Assembly: GCF_016411865.1 (NCBI RefSeq)
Contig: NZ_JAEKJA010000017.1
Span: 24,900 to 88,899 of the forward strand
Direction: 5' to 3'
From: Acuticoccus mangrovi
GTDB lineage: Bacteria > Pseudomonadota > Alphaproteobacteria > Rhizobiales > Amorphaceae
DNA length: 64,000 nt
A program made the position numbers and the translations under genes. This document shows, in pieces, positions 26,438 to 36,372 of the stretch (position 1 is its first letter; each line of letters opens with the position of its first letter). The notes under the pieces are model-generated. The model saw nothing but the letters and a program-made list of their open reading frames with translations, was not told the origin of the DNA and did no database searches.

Positions 26438-27211
26438 TCAGGCGACCGTGTGGAAGCCGTTGTCGGCGTAGACCACCGAGCCGGTCATCGGGCCGCCGGC
26501 GTCGCTGGCGAGGAAGGCGGCGATGCGACCGATCTCCTCGATGGTCACGAGCTGGCCGGCGGGGGTGCGGGCGCGCACCTCGTCCATCAGCACGTCGAAG
26601 CGGCCGATGCCGGAGGCGGCGCGCGTCTTCACCGGGCCGGCGGAGATCGCGTGGGCGTGGATGTTGTGTGAGGCGAGGTCGGCGGCGATGTAGCGCACGC
26701 TCGATTCGAGCGCGGCCTTCACCGGGCCCATGAGGTTGTAGTTCTCCACCACCCGGTCCGCCCCGTAGAACGTGACGGTGAGGAGGGAGCCGCCCTTCTT
26801 CATGAGCGGCGTCGCGAGGCGTGCCATGCGCACGAAGGAGTGGCAGGAGATGTCCATCGCCAGCATGAAGCCCTCGGGGGAGGAATTCACCACGCTGGTG
26901 TGGAGGTCGTCGCGCGGCGCGTAGGCGATGGAGTGGAGCAGGAAGTCGAGTTCGCCCCACTCGGCGGTGATGCGCTCGAACACCGCTTCGAGCTGCCCCG
27001 GCACGCGCACGTCGCACGGCACGATGATCGGCGCCTCGAGCCGCTCGGCGACGGGGCGGACATAGGGCTCGGCCTTCTCGTTGAGGTAGGTCACGGCAAG
27101 CTCCGCGCCGGCCGCGCGGAAGGCGCTGGCGCAGCCGCTCGCGATCGAGTGCTCGTTGGCGATGCCGACGACGAGGCCGCGCTTGCCGCTCAAGTCCACG
27201 ATAGGGCTCAT
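26438..27211 (-). CDS. fabI: Enoyl-[acyl-carrier-protein] reductase FabI
   Basis: This 257-residue NADH-dependent reductase catalyses the last step of the fatty-acid elongation cycle. It shows the FabI-specific cofactor loop VVGIANEHSIASGCA and LHSIAYAPRDDL. The catalytic pair is in YNLMGPVKAALESS (Tyr and Lys seven apart), and the C-terminal block is SDAGGPMTGSVVYADNG. The ATG overlaps the ackA stop (ATGA), so it is the last gene of the phaC, MaoC-Pta, ackA, fabI operon. A second FabI may exist elsewhere; the location beside PHB genes suggests a role in balancing acyl/acetyl flux. Confidence 0.95.
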   Translation of the reverse strand: MSPIVDLSGKRGLVVGIANEHSIASGCASAFRAAGAELAVTYLNEKAEPYVRPVAERLEAPIIVPCDVRVPGQLEAVFERITAEWGELDFLLHSIAYAPRDDLHTSVVNSSPEGFMLAMDISCHSFVRMARLATPLMKKGGSLLTVTFYGADRVVENYNLMGPVKAALESSVRYIAADLASHNIHAHAISAGPVKTRAASGIGRFDVLMDEVRARTPAGQLVTIEEIGRIAAFLASDAGGPMTGSVVYADNGFHTVA

Positions 27212-28386
27212 GCCATGGCCTTTCCCGTCGCGCCGAGCGTCTCCTCGGCGATGATGAGTTCTTCGTTGGTGGGGATCACGAGGCCTGTCGCCGGGCTGTC
27301 GGCCGCGGTGATGATCGGGGCGTTGGCGGCGTTGGCCGAGGCGTCGAGCTGCAGCCCCAGGAAGCCGAGGCGTTCGATCACGGCGGAGCGGATCTCGGGC
27401 TGATGCTCGCCGATGCCGGCGGTGAAGACCAGCGCGTCGAGCCCGCCGAGGGTCGCGGCGAGGCGCGCCACCTCGCCGGCGATCCGCCGCGTGAACACCT
27501 CCAGCGCCTCGGCCGCCGCGGGGGCGTCGCTCGCGAGGAGGTCGCGCGTGTCGGCGCTGATGCCGGACATGCCGAGCAGGCCGGAGTCGTAGTAGAGGAG
27601 GTGGGTCACCTCCTCGGTGGTCTTCTGCAAGGGACCGAGAAGGTGGAGGATCACCGCCGGATCGATGGCGCCGCAGCGGGTCGCCATCGGCACGCCGTCG
27701 AGGGCGGAGAAGCCCATCGAGGTGTCGCGGCTCACCCCGTTCTCCATGGCGCAGAGGCTCGCGCCGCTGCCGAGGTGGGCGGCGACGACGCGGCCCTTGG
27801 CGAGCGCCGGATCGCGCCGGGCGAGTTCGGCCGCGATGAAGGCGTAGGAGAGGCCGTGGAAGCCGTAGCGCTTGATGCCCTCGTCGTGCAGGGCGCGCGG
27901 GATCGCGAACCGGCGCACCGCGTCGACGTTGGTGCGGTGGAAGGCGGTGTCGAAGGAGGCGGTCTGTGGCAGGTGGGGCCGCATCGTCCGGATCGCCCGG
28001 ATGAGGCGCAGCGCACCCGGCTGATGGAGCGGGGCGAGCGGCGTCAGCGCCTCGATCTCGGAAAGAGTGGTGTCGTCGATCACGACCGGGCCGGCGAAGT
28101 GGTCGCCGCCGTGCACCACGCGGTGGCCGGCAACGGCGATGCGGCCCATGTCGAAATGGTTGGCGAGCCAGGTGAACGCCTCCTCCATGACGCCGGACAG
28201 GTCCTCGCCCGGCTCGTTGTGGAGGGAGACGTCGAAGGTCTCGGGACCCTCGATGAGGTGGAAGGTGAGGGGGCGTCGGCGGAAGTCGATCATCCCCTTG
28301 GCGATGCGGCGGAGCGGGGCGGTCTCGAACAGGCCGAGCTTCACCGTGGAGGAGCCGGCGTTGAAGGTGATGAGGATGTCGCTCAC
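27208..28386 (-). CDS. ackA: Acetate/propionate-family kinase
   Basis: This 392-residue acetokinase interconverts acetyl phosphate plus ADP with acetate plus ATP. Family motifs are NAGSSTVKLGLF at the N-terminus, AGHRVVHGG, YGFHGLSY, AAHLGSGASLCA, and FTAGIGEHQPEIR near the C-terminus. The start is a GTG overlapping the upstream phosphotransacetylase stop (GTGA). Together the pair would convert acyl-CoA to acyl phosphate to acid with ATP gain. Location next to PHB synthase fits disposal or recovery of acetyl-CoA. Confidence 0.95.
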   Translation of the reverse strand: MSDILITFNAGSSTVKLGLFETAPLRRIAKGMIDFRRRPLTFHLIEGPETFDVSLHNEPGEDLSGVMEEAFTWLANHFDMGRIAVAGHRVVHGGDHFAGPVVIDDTTLSEIEALTPLAPLHQPGALRLIRAIRTMRPHLPQTASFDTAFHRTNVDAVRRFAIPRALHDEGIKRYGFHGLSYAFIAAELARRDPALAKGRVVAAHLGSGASLCAMENGVSRDTSMGFSALDGVPMATRCGAIDPAVILHLLGPLQKTTEEVTHLLYYDSGLLGMSGISADTRDLLASDAPAAAEALEVFTRRIAGEVARLAATLGGLDALVFTAGIGEHQPEIRSAVIERLGFLGLQLDASANAANAPIITAADSPATGLVIPTNEELIIAEETLGATGKAMA

Positions 28387-29783
28387 GAGACGGTGCCCGC
28401 CACCGGTTGCTTGGCGACGAGCTTGGCGAGCGCCGCCGAGGCGATCCGCGCCGACAGCGGATCGGCCCGGCTCGTGAGGACGATCGGCACCCGCGCCCCG
28501 AGCACCAGCCCGGCCGCAGTCGCGCCGGCGAAGTAGATGAGCTGCTTGGCGAGCATGTTGCCGGCCTCGAGGTCGGGGACCAGGAGGATGTCGGCGAGGC
28601 CCGCCACCGGCGAGACGATGCCCTTGGTGCGGGCGGCGTCGAGGCTGATGGCGTTGTCGAAGGCGAGCGGGCCGTCCACCTTGGCGCCGGTGATCTGGCC
28701 GCGGGCGGCCATCACGGTGAGGGCGGCGGCATCGAGCGTCGCCGGCATCTTGGGGTTCACCGTCTCCACCGCGGCGAGCACGGCGACGCGCACCTCCTCC
28801 ACGTCGAGGGCGTGCATCAGGTCGATGGCGTTCTGGCAGATGTCGCGCTTGCCGAGGAGATCCGGCTGAATGTTGATGGCGGCGTCGGTGATGATGATCG
28901 GCTTCGAGTAGGCCGGCACGTCGAGAGCGTAGACGTGGCTGATGCGCCGCTCGGTGCGCAGGCCCGAGCCGTGGGCGACGACGGCGCCGAGGAGCTCGTC
29001 GGTATGGAGGCTGCCCTTGACGAGCGCGCCGACGACGCCGGCGGTGGCGAGCTCCACCCCCTTCTCGGCGGCGGCGTGGCTGTGCGGCGTGTCGATGAGC
29101 TCGTAGCCGTCGAGGGACACCTGGGCCGCCTCGGCGGCGGCCCTGATCTTCGCCTCGGGGCCGACGAGCACCGGCTCGATCAGCCCGGCCTCGCGCACCT
29201 CCACCGCGCCGAGGAGCGCTTCGGGCGAGCATGGATGCACCACGGCGGCGCGGAGCGGATCGCCCGAACGCGCCCGCTCCATGAAGGATTCGAACCGGGA
29301 GGCCCGGCGCAGCGACACGTCCGGCAGCCGCTTCGCCGGCCATTCGACCGACGTCTCGGGCGCGATCACCGTCGCCGTGCCGGTGAGCACGGCCTTACCG
29401 TCCTGGTTGGTGCACTCGGTGTCGAAGATCACGATGCGCTTTTCCGGCCGCTTCTCCTTCACCCGCACCGTCGCGGTGATGGTGTCGCCGGGCGACACCG
29501 GGCGGCGAAAGGAGAGCTCCTGCCCGAGATAGATCGTGCCGGGCCCGGGCAGCTTGGTGCCGAGCACGGCCGAGACCAGCGCCGCCGTCCACATGCCGTG
29601 CGCGATGATGTGGCCGAACATGTCCGTCGCGGCGAACGCCGCATCGATGTGGGCGGGGTTCACGTCGCCCGTCACGGTGGCGAAGAGATCGATGTCGTCG
29701 CGGCCGACAATGCGCACCACCGACGCCTCGTCGCCGACGGTGAGCTCGGCGAAGGTGCGGTTCTTCAGGATCGTTTCGGTCAT
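28383..29783 (-). CDS. Bifunctional MaoC-type enoyl-CoA hydratase/phosphate acetyltransferase
   Basis: This 466-residue fusion has residues 1-145 as a MaoC-like hotdog hydratase, with GDVNPAHIDAAFAATDMFG and the hydratase motif HGMWTAALVSAVLG. Residues about 160-460 are a phosphate acetyl/butyryltransferase domain (HPCSPEALLGAVEV, ITDAAINIQPDLLGKRDICQNA, VADILLVPDLEAGNML-like block). It could hydrate (R)-specific enoyl-CoAs for PHA synthesis and convert acyl-CoA to acyl phosphate for the adjacent kinase. The fused form is common in rhizobial PHB loci. It lies eight bases from the end of phaC. Confidence 0.94.
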   Translation of the reverse strand: MTETILKNRTFAELTVGDEASVVRIVGRDDIDLFATVTGDVNPAHIDAAFAATDMFGHIIAHGMWTAALVSAVLGTKLPGPGTIYLGQELSFRRPVSPGDTITATVRVKEKRPEKRIVIFDTECTNQDGKAVLTGTATVIAPETSVEWPAKRLPDVSLRRASRFESFMERARSGDPLRAAVVHPCSPEALLGAVEVREAGLIEPVLVGPEAKIRAAAEAAQVSLDGYELIDTPHSHAAAEKGVELATAGVVGALVKGSLHTDELLGAVVAHGSGLRTERRISHVYALDVPAYSKPIIITDAAINIQPDLLGKRDICQNAIDLMHALDVEEVRVAVLAAVETVNPKMPATLDAAALTVMAARGQITGAKVDGPLAFDNAISLDAARTKGIVSPVAGLADILLVPDLEAGNMLAKQLIYFAGATAAGLVLGARVPIVLTSRADPLSARIASAALAKLVAKQPVAGTVS

Positions 29784-29791
29784 GCGGGTCT

Positions 29792-31591
29792 CTAGCGCTG
29801 GAACACGTAGGTGCCGGGAGCGTCCTCACGCGGGGCGTAGTCGGGGCTGCCGGCGACGCCCATCGGCGGCGGGGCGACGCGCTCTTGGGGGGAGTGGGCG
29901 GCAAGCCATGCCGACCAGGCCGGCCACCAGGAGCCCTCCTCGGTGGGGGCGGTCTCGAACCATTCCTCGGCGCTGATGCAGGGATCGGTGATCCGCTTGA
30001 GGGCGATGCGGTAGTGGCGGTGCGGGTGGTGCGGCTCGGACACGATGCCGGCGTTGTGGCCGCCGCTCGTCAGCACGAAGGTCACGTCGGTGTCGGTGAG
30101 GTAGTGGATCTTGTACACCGAGTGCCACGGGGCGACGTGGTCGCGCTCGGTTCCCACCACGAACATCGGCACGCGAATATTCTGCAGCGCGGCGGGATGG
30201 CCGTCGACCATCAGCCGGCCCGCGGCCAGCTCGTTGTGCAGATAGAGACGCCGCAGATATTCGGAGTGCATGCGGTAGGGCATGCGCGTCGCGTCGGCGT
30301 TCCAGGCCATCAGATCGTTCATCGGCGTGCGCTCGCCCATCATGTAGTCGTGCACGATGCGCGACCAGACGAGATCGTTGGAGCGCAGCATCTGGAAGGC
30401 GCCGGCCATCTGGTTGGAGGCCAGATAGCCGCGATGCCACATGATGCTGTCGAGCACGTGCATCTGGCTGTCGTCGATGAAGAGGGCGAGCTCGCCGGGC
30501 TCGGTGAAGTCGGTCTGCGCGGCGAACATGGTGACGGAGGCGAGGCGGTCGTCGCGCACCCGCGCCATGGCGGCGGCGGCGATGGAGAGCAGCGTGCCGC
30601 CGAGGCAATAGCCGGTGGCGTGGATCTTCCTGTCGGGCACGACGGCGTTGACGGCGTCGAGCGCGGCCATCACGCCGTCGCGCCGATAGTCGTCGAGCGA
30701 CATGTCGCGGTCGTCGGCGGTGGGGTTGCGCCAGGAGATGCAGAACACCGTGTGTCCGCGCGAGACGAGGTCGCGCACCAGCGAGTTATGCACCGACAGG
30801 TCGAGAATGTAGTACTTCATGATCCACGCCGGCACGATCAGCACCGGCTCGGCCAGCACCTCGTCGGTGGTCGGCGCATACTGGATCAGCTCGATGAGGT
30901 GATTGCGGTAGATCACCTTGCCCGGCGTCACCGCCACGGTCTTGCCGGGGACGAACGCCTCGGTGCCGGCGGGCGGCTCGCCCGCGATGTTGCGGCGCAC
31001 ATCCTCGACGAAGTTGAAGTAGCCTTCGAGGAGGTTGGCGCCGGCCGAGGTGATCGTCCGGTCGATCACCTCCGGGTTGGTGAAGGGGGTGTTCGAGGGC
31101 GAGGCCATGTCGAGGAGCTGGCGGGTGGCGAAGGCGACGACGTCCTGGTGGTGCTGCGACACGCCCGGCACGCCGTGCGTCACGTTGTGCCACCACTGCT
31201 GGTTCAACAGGAACGCCTGGGCGAGGAAGGCGTAGGGCTGCTGGCTCCAGCCTTCGCTCGCGAAGCGGCGGTCGCCGGGCAGCGGCGCGATGGCCGGCGT
31301 GGCATCCGCGTGGGTGGCGGCTTCGCCGACATAGGCGGCGAGACGGGTCGCCTTGCGCACCGCCTTGTCGGCGAGCTCCATGCGCTTGCCGGGCGCCATC
31401 GACAGATGCATCGCCCAGTCGATGGTGGCGAGCGCCACGGCGGCCGGGGACAGGCCGAGCGTGACCTGGGCCGCGAGCGCCTCGCGCAGACGGTCGATTG
31501 CACGGTAGGCATCGCCGTTGTCGTCGGCCGCATCGTCTACGGTGTGGGCGTGCGTATGGGCTTTCGGGGTGTGCTGATCCATCGGCATCAT
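29792..31591 (-). CDS. phaC: Class I poly(3-hydroxyalkanoate) synthase
   Basis: This 599-residue polymerase turns (R)-3-hydroxyacyl-CoA into PHA at the granule surface. The lipase-like box GYCLGG holds catalytic Cys (about residue 329). Catalytic Asp is in GTERDHVAPWHS and His in SGGHNAGIV. The N-terminal part (EGWSQQPYAFLAQAFLLNQQ) and LIPAWIMKYYILDL-like block are typical of PhaC. Two adjacent ATGs at 31591/31588 are the likely start; a third is at 31582, and none has a strong ribosome site. It leads the operon with MaoC-Pta, ackA and fabI and is divergent from a phasin. Confidence 0.95.
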   Translation of the reverse strand: MMPMDQHTPKAHTHAHTVDDAADDNGDAYRAIDRLREALAAQVTLGLSPAAVALATIDWAMHLSMAPGKRMELADKAVRKATRLAAYVGEAATHADATPAIAPLPGDRRFASEGWSQQPYAFLAQAFLLNQQWWHNVTHGVPGVSQHHQDVVAFATRQLLDMASPSNTPFTNPEVIDRTITSAGANLLEGYFNFVEDVRRNIAGEPPAGTEAFVPGKTVAVTPGKVIYRNHLIELIQYAPTTDEVLAEPVLIVPAWIMKYYILDLSVHNSLVRDLVSRGHTVFCISWRNPTADDRDMSLDDYRRDGVMAALDAVNAVVPDRKIHATGYCLGGTLLSIAAAAMARVRDDRLASVTMFAAQTDFTEPGELALFIDDSQMHVLDSIMWHRGYLASNQMAGAFQMLRSNDLVWSRIVHDYMMGERTPMNDLMAWNADATRMPYRMHSEYLRRLYLHNELAAGRLMVDGHPAALQNIRVPMFVVGTERDHVAPWHSVYKIHYLTDTDVTFVLTSGGHNAGIVSEPHHPHRHYRIALKRITDPCISAEEWFETAPTEEGSWWPAWSAWLAAHSPQERVAPPPMGVAGSPDYAPREDAPGTYVFQR

Positions 31592-31951
31592 CCGTGAAAA
31601 GGCGGAATTGGCGAACAACGGTAGAGCTTTGGTGAGCGTCCCGAAAGCCGCGGCGGACCGTCGGGGGCGTATCGGGTCGTCGGACGAGTGCGAACACCCC
31701 GCCCCTCGGCGAAGGCTACAGCATGAAGCATGCCGCAATGCACACGCCGCACGAGGCCGCCGGCATGGGCTCCGGTTCCGCGTCGCGGGCCATGTCGGTC
31801 CTCGGTTCGATCGGCTGTCAACGAGGGACCTTCTGACGCAGCGCAGCGCGCTGTGGCATTGACAATAATCAAGGCGAGTTATTCACGGAAAGGTACGCTC
31901 GTTCCCTCAGCCTGTGCATGCGTATTAGACCATCCAGATAAGGACAGACTG
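31592..31951. other. Divergent control region between phaC and phasin
   Basis: This 360-base region separates the two divergent PHB genes and must hold both promoters. It falls from GC-rich near phaC to AT-richer near the phasin (around 31855-31950). A perfect TTGACA lies at 31859. I see no tRNA, long inverted repeat or conserved short gene; an apparent extension of the phasin frame across the region is not supported by a ribosome site. Confidence 0.5.
31859..31886 (+). promoter_or_regulatory. Candidate promoter for the phasin gene
   Basis: TTGACA at 31859-31864 matches the -35 consensus exactly. The best -10 candidate is TATTCA starting at 31880, with a short 15-base spacer and only a partial match. 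The following leader of about 65 bases ends in AAGGACA before the phasin ATG. Confidence 0.3.
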
Positions 31952-32266
31952 ATGACAACGGAAAGCTCCGCAGCGAACGGTTCGGCGAACCCGCTGCTCG
32001 GCGGCCTCGATTGGGCACAGCCCTTCTCCGAAGCGCCGCTGAACGCCTACACCGCCATGTGCCGGGAAGCGCTCGGCGCCACGGCGCGCTGCCTTCAGGC
32101 ACAGAGCGAGTTCGTGCAGCGCCTCGCCGAGTGCACGAGCCCCTCGGACGTCATCGGCTGCCAGAGCGAGTTCGTGCGCAAGTCGATGGAGATGTGCTTC
32201 GACGAGGGCCAGACCATGCTCGGGACACTGCAGCGCAACATGCCCGTCGAGTCCTACCACAGCTGA
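31952..32266 (+). CDS. Phasin-like PHB granule-associated protein
   Basis: This 104-residue helical protein has residues 35-100 forming an amphipathic stretch (YTAMCREALGATARCLQAQS and QSEFVRKSMEMCFDEGQ) of the kind found in phasins. Phasins coat PHB granules and control their number and size. The short length matches the smaller Phasin_2-type proteins. The ATG at 31952 has AAGGA about eight bases upstream. Three cysteines in the helical part are unusual for a phasin. Its position divergent from phaC strongly supports the call. Confidence 0.82.
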   Translation: MTTESSAANGSANPLLGGLDWAQPFSEAPLNAYTAMCREALGATARCLQAQSEFVQRLAECTSPSDVIGCQSEFVRKSMEMCFDEGQTMLGTLQRNMPVESYHS

Positions 32267-32452
32267 TCTCCGGCGCCCCGGCACGAGGGGCGGCGGCGGA
32301 CAATTTGCCGCTCCGCTCCACCGGCCGGCGTCGCTCATTCCGATCCATCCTGGGCCGCCGGGCCTGCCCGGCGGAGCCTTGAACGATTCAATGTTTTGAA
32401 CCGGCGCGCTTTTGGCCATAGAGTGCCGCAAAACGTAGCAAGTGGATCTGGA

Positions 32453-34288
32453 ATGCCTCCCTATCGCTCCCGCACGACAACACACGGCCGCAACATGGCC
32501 GGCGCGCGCGGACTCTGGCGCGCCACGGGCATGAAGGACGGGGACTTCGGCAAGCCGATCATCGCCGTCGTGAACTCCTTCACGCAGTTCGTGCCAGGTC
32601 ACGTGCACCTCAAGGATCTCGGTCAGCTCGTCGCGCGCGAGATCGAGGCGGCCGGCGGCGTCGCCAAGGAATTCAACACCATCGCCGTCGACGACGGCAT
32701 CGCCATGGGCCACGACGGGATGCTCTATTCGCTCCCCTCGCGCGAGCTCATCGCCGACAGCGTCGAGTACATGGTGAACGCCCACTGCGCCGACGCGATG
32801 GTGTGCATCTCGAACTGCGACAAGATCACGCCCGGCATGCTGATGGCGGCGTTGCGCCTCAACATCCCGGTGGTGTTCGTGTCCGGCGGCCCGATGGAGG
32901 CCGGCAAGGTGGTGCGCTCCGGCAAGACGCAGGCGCTCGACCTGATCGACGCGATGGTCGCCGCCGCCGACGATCGGGTGAGCGAAGAAGAGGTGCAGGT
33001 CATCGAGCGGTCGGCCTGCCCGACCTGCGGCTCCTGCTCGGGCATGTTCACGGCGAACTCGATGAACTGCCTCACCGAGGCGCTCGGCCTGTCGCTGCCC
33101 GGCAACGGCTCCACCCTCGCGACCCACGCCGACCGCCGCCGTCTGTTCGTCGAGGCGGGCCACCTCGTCGTCGATCTCGCCCGCCGCTACTACGAGGGCG
33201 ACGACGAGACCGTGCTGCCGCGCGTCATCGCCGGCAAGGGCGCTTTCGAGAACGCCATGGCGCTCGACATCGCCATGGGCGGCTCCACCAACACGGTGCT
33301 GCACATCCTCGCCGCCGCCCACGAGGCCGAGCTCGACTTCACCATGGACGACATCGACCGCCTGTCGCGGAAGGTGCCGTGCCTGTGCAAGGTCGCTCCG
33401 GCGAAGAACGACGTCCACATGGAGGACGTCCACCGCGCCGGCGGCATCATGCGGATCCTCGGCGAGCTCGATCGGGCGGGCCTCATCCAGCGCGACATGC
33501 CCACCGTGCACGCCACCTCGATCGGCGACGCCATCGACCAGTGGGACGTCAGCCGCACCGAGAGCCAGACGGTGCGCAACTTCTACATGGCCGCCCCCGG
33601 CGGCGTGCCGAGCCAGACCGCCTTCAGCCAGGACGCCCGCTGGGACGATCTCGACCTCGACCGCGAGACGGGCGTCATCCGCAGCGTCGAGCATCCGTTC
33701 TCGCAGGACGGCGGCCTCGCCGTGCTCAAGGGCAACCTCGCGCTCGACGGCTGCATCGTGAAGACCGCGGGCGTCGACGAGAGCATCCTGAAGTTCACCG
33801 GTCCGGCGCGCATCTTCGAGAGCCAGGACGCCGCCGTCAGCGGCATCCTCACCAACAAGATCAACGCCGGCGACGTGGTGGTGATCCGCTACGAAGGCCC
33901 GCGCGGCGGCCCCGGCATGCAGGAGATGCTCTATCCGACGAGCTATCTGAAGTCGAAGGGCCTCGGCAAGGCGTGCGCGCTCATCACCGACGGGCGCTTC
34001 TCCGGCGGCACCTCGGGCCTTTCCATCGGCCACGTCTCGCCGGAAGCGGCGAACGGCGGCATCATCGGGCTGGTGCACGAGGGCGACGTCATCGAGATCG
34101 ACATCCCGAACCGCACGATCGAGCTGAAGGTGAGCGAGGAGGAGCTCGCCGACCGGCGGGCGGCGCAGGAGGCCGCGGGCTGGGTCCCGGTCGAGCCGCG
34201 CAAGCGCCGCGTCACCAACGCGTTGCGCTCCTACGCGGCGTTCGCCACGAGCGCCGCCCACGGGGCGGTGCGCAAGGTCCCCGAGTAG
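32453..34288 (+). CDS. ilvD: Dihydroxy-acid dehydratase
   Basis: This 611-residue Fe-S dehydratase makes 2-oxo acids in isoleucine, valine and pantothenate synthesis. It carries the cluster cysteines in [11 protein letters not shown] and [19 protein letters not shown], the N-terminal [19 protein letters not shown], and the C-terminal [19 protein letters not shown]. The length equals that of typical long-form IlvD. The ATG at 32453 is the family-typical start ([13 protein letters not shown]). It is followed 24 bases later by a LysR-type gene on the same strand. Confidence 0.97.
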   Translation: MPPYRSRTTTHGRNMAGARGLWRATGMKDGDFGKPIIAVVNSFTQFVPGHVHLKDLGQLVAREIEAAGGVAKEFNTIAVDDGIAMGHDGMLYSLPSRELIADSVEYMVNAHCADAMVCISNCDKITPGMLMAALRLNIPVVFVSGGPMEAGKVVRSGKTQALDLIDAMVAAADDRVSEEEVQVIERSACPTCGSCSGMFTANSMNCLTEALGLSLPGNGSTLATHADRRRLFVEAGHLVVDLARRYYEGDDETVLPRVIAGKGAFENAMALDIAMGGSTNTVLHILAAAHEAELDFTMDDIDRLSRKVPCLCKVAPAKNDVHMEDVHRAGGIMRILGELDRAGLIQRDMPTVHATSIGDAIDQWDVSRTESQTVRNFYMAAPGGVPSQTAFSQDARWDDLDLDRETGVIRSVEHPFSQDGGLAVLKGNLALDGCIVKTAGVDESILKFTGPARIFESQDAAVSGILTNKINAGDVVVIRYEGPRGGPGMQEMLYPTSYLKSKGLGKACALITDGRFSGGTSGLSIGHVSPEAANGGIIGLVHEGDVIEIDIPNRTIELKVSEEELADRRAAQEAAGWVPVEPRKRRVTNALRSYAAFATSAAHGAVRKVPE

Positions 34289-34312
34289 GCGGGCGCCGCC
34301 CCGCCGCCGCGA

Positions 34313-35248
34313 ATGAGCGTCAAGATCTCGCAGCTCCGCGCCTTCGTCGAGGTGGCGCGGTGCGGCAGCTTCACGCGGGCGGCGGAGCGGCTGTCGCTCA
34401 CCCAGCCGTCGTTGTCGATGGCGATCCGCCAGCTTGAGGACGAGCTCGACCTCAAGCTGTTCGACCGCACCACCCGCCGCCTCGGCCTCACCGACGAGGG
34501 GGCGAAGTTCCTGCCGACGGTCACCCGCCTCGTCGAGGAGTTCGACGCGGCGGTGGCCGGTGCCCGCCTCGTCGCCGAGCGGCGCAGCGGGCGCGTGTCG
34601 CTCGCCGTCCTGCCGTCCATCGCGTCGATGTTCCTGCCGGCGGCGACGGCGGCCTTCTCGGCCCGCTATCCGGCGATCAAGGTGCATCTGCGCGAGGACA
34701 ACAGCTCCGGCATCTGGGGCCGCGTGGCGCGCAACGAGGTGGACTTCGGCATCGCCGGCGAGTTCCAGCCCGATGCCGAGGTGGAGTTCACCCCGATCTT
34801 CTCCGACCGCTTCGGGGCGGTGTTCCGCAACGACCATCCGCTCGCGGCGGGGGGCGGACCGTTGCGCTGGAGCGACCTCCTGGAGCACCGCCTGATCGGG
34901 CTCGCCGCCGACACCGGCATCCAGCCGCTCATCGACATGGCGCAGTCGATCCCCGACGAGATCCGCCTCCCGGTGCACGAGGTCTCCAACATCCTCACGG
35001 CGCTGAGCCTCGTGGAGGCGGGGCTCGGCATCACCGCCATTCCCGCCTTCGCGGCGATGCTCGACCGCCATCCGACGCTGGTGTTCCGCCCGCTGGTGCG
35101 GCCGGTGTTGAGCCGCGAGATCGGCTTCGTGACCCGCCGCGGCCGCTCGCTGTCGCCATCGGCCGAGGCGATGCGCGAGGTGCTGGTCGAGTCGCTCGAC
35201 GCAATGCTGCGCGCGCCCGCCCAGTTCATAGGGAATATTGATGAATAG
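34313..35248 (+). CDS. LysR-type transcriptional regulator
   Basis: This 311-residue regulator has a winged helix-turn-helix at residues 1-65 (ISQLRAFVEVARCGSFTRAA, LTQPSLSMAIRQLEDEL) and a periplasmic-binding-like effector domain from about residue 90. It probably controls the TAXI-TRAP/RidA/M19 operon that starts 95 bases downstream, an AT-rich gap suited to an operator. It could be co-transcribed with ilvD, whose stop is only 24 bases before it. The effector is unknown. Confidence 0.9.
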   Translation: MSVKISQLRAFVEVARCGSFTRAAERLSLTQPSLSMAIRQLEDELDLKLFDRTTRRLGLTDEGAKFLPTVTRLVEEFDAAVAGARLVAERRSGRVSLAVLPSIASMFLPAATAAFSARYPAIKVHLREDNSSGIWGRVARNEVDFGIAGEFQPDAEVEFTPIFSDRFGAVFRNDHPLAAGGGPLRWSDLLEHRLIGLAADTGIQPLIDMAQSIPDEIRLPVHEVSNILTALSLVEAGLGITAIPAFAAMLDRHPTLVFRPLVRPVLSREIGFVTRRGRSLSPSAEAMREVLVESLDAMLRAPAQFIGNIDE

Positions 35249-35342
35249 ATAAGTTTCATCAAGATATTGAATTTTTAGTTGCAGGTCCCTCTGCTGCGTT
35301 TTTACCCTTGCTTAAGACGCAAGCAGAAAAGGAACCCCCGTC

Positions 35343-36365
35343 ATGGCCCTGCCCCGTCTCTCGCGTTCCTTCTCCCTCCGATCGCGCATTGCCGCATTGG
35401 CGGCGGTGGCGATGGTGGCGACGCCACTCGCCGCGCAGGCGGAGGATCCGGAATTCCTCACCATCGGCGGCGGCCCGTCGGGCGGCACCTTCAACGTGGT
35501 CGCCACCGGCCTCGGCGACGTGTTGCGGAAAGAGTTCCCCGACACCCTCATCGACGTGCAGCCCGGCGGCTCCGGCCCCAACCTGCTGCGCGTCTCGTCG
35601 GGCAAGGCCGACCTCGGCATCACCTCCGCCAACAACGCCTTCGACGCCTGGAACGGCCGCGACCCGGCGACCCCGGAGCACCCGATCAAGAACGTGCGCG
35701 GGCTGATGACCTTCTTCCCGAGCGCCATCCAGATCTGGGTCGACGCCAACTCCGACATCGAGACGCTCGAAGATCTCAAGGGCAAGCAGATGAGCGCCGG
35801 CCAGCCCGGCCAGACCTCCTGGCTCGCCTTCGAGAACCTCCTGTCGGTCTACGGCATGTCGATCGAGGACATCGAGTCGGACGGCGGCCAGCTGCACAAG
35901 TTGAGCTGGGCGGAATCGCAGAACGGCCTGCGCAACGGCCAGCTCGACGCGGTGATGTGGGTCTCCCTCTACCCCCACACCACGGTGCTCGAGAACGAGA
36001 CCGCCCGCCCGATGCGCGCCCTCTCCTTCGACGAGGACAAGCTCGACGAGTATCTCGAAAAGTTCGGTGGCGGCTTCGAGAAGGTGACGCTCCCCGCGGG
36101 CCTCTATGGCGGTCAGGCCGAGCCCGCGCTGACGGTCGGCACCAAGACCTTCCTGTTCGCCAACGAGGACATGCCGGAAGAGACCGCCTACCGCATCGTG
36201 GAGACGATCTGGGACAATCTCGACCGCTTCCAGAAGACCCATGCCCTCCTGAAGTTCATGGACAAGGACACCGTGGGCAAGGGCATGGTGGTGCCGCTGC
36301 ACCCCGGCGCCAAGAAGTTCTTCGACGAGAAGGGCATCCCCTACTCCGAATCGAAGCTCCAGTAA
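35343..36365 (+). CDS. TAXI-family TRAP transporter solute-binding protein
   Basis: This 340-residue periplasmic receptor has a signal peptide (RIAALAAVAMVATPLAAQA|ED) and the TAXI-family opening LTIGGGPSGGTFNVVATGLG, followed by ADLGITSANNAFDAW and LPAGLYGGQ. TAXI receptors bind C4/C5 dicarboxylates or other acids and feed a fused membrane subunit. A ribosome site AAAGGAA lies eight bases ahead. It is followed by a strong hairpin and then the permease gene. Confidence 0.93.
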   Translation: MALPRLSRSFSLRSRIAALAAVAMVATPLAAQAEDPEFLTIGGGPSGGTFNVVATGLGDVLRKEFPDTLIDVQPGGSGPNLLRVSSGKADLGITSANNAFDAWNGRDPATPEHPIKNVRGLMTFFPSAIQIWVDANSDIETLEDLKGKQMSAGQPGQTSWLAFENLLSVYGMSIEDIESDGGQLHKLSWAESQNGLRNGQLDAVMWVSLYPHTTVLENETARPMRALSFDEDKLDEYLEKFGGGFEKVTLPAGLYGGQAEPALTVGTKTFLFANEDMPEETAYRIVETIWDNLDRFQKTHALLKFMDKDTVGKGMVVPLHPGAKKFFDEKGIPYSESKLQ

Positions 36366-36372
36366 GCGCCGG

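Noticed and set aside
31925..35071. A 1048-codon open frame on the minus strand opposite the phasin, ilvD and LysR genes
   Set aside because: It is antisense to three well-supported genes, has the Arg/His/Glu/Val-repetitive composition typical of high-GC antisense frames, and shows no recognisable domain.
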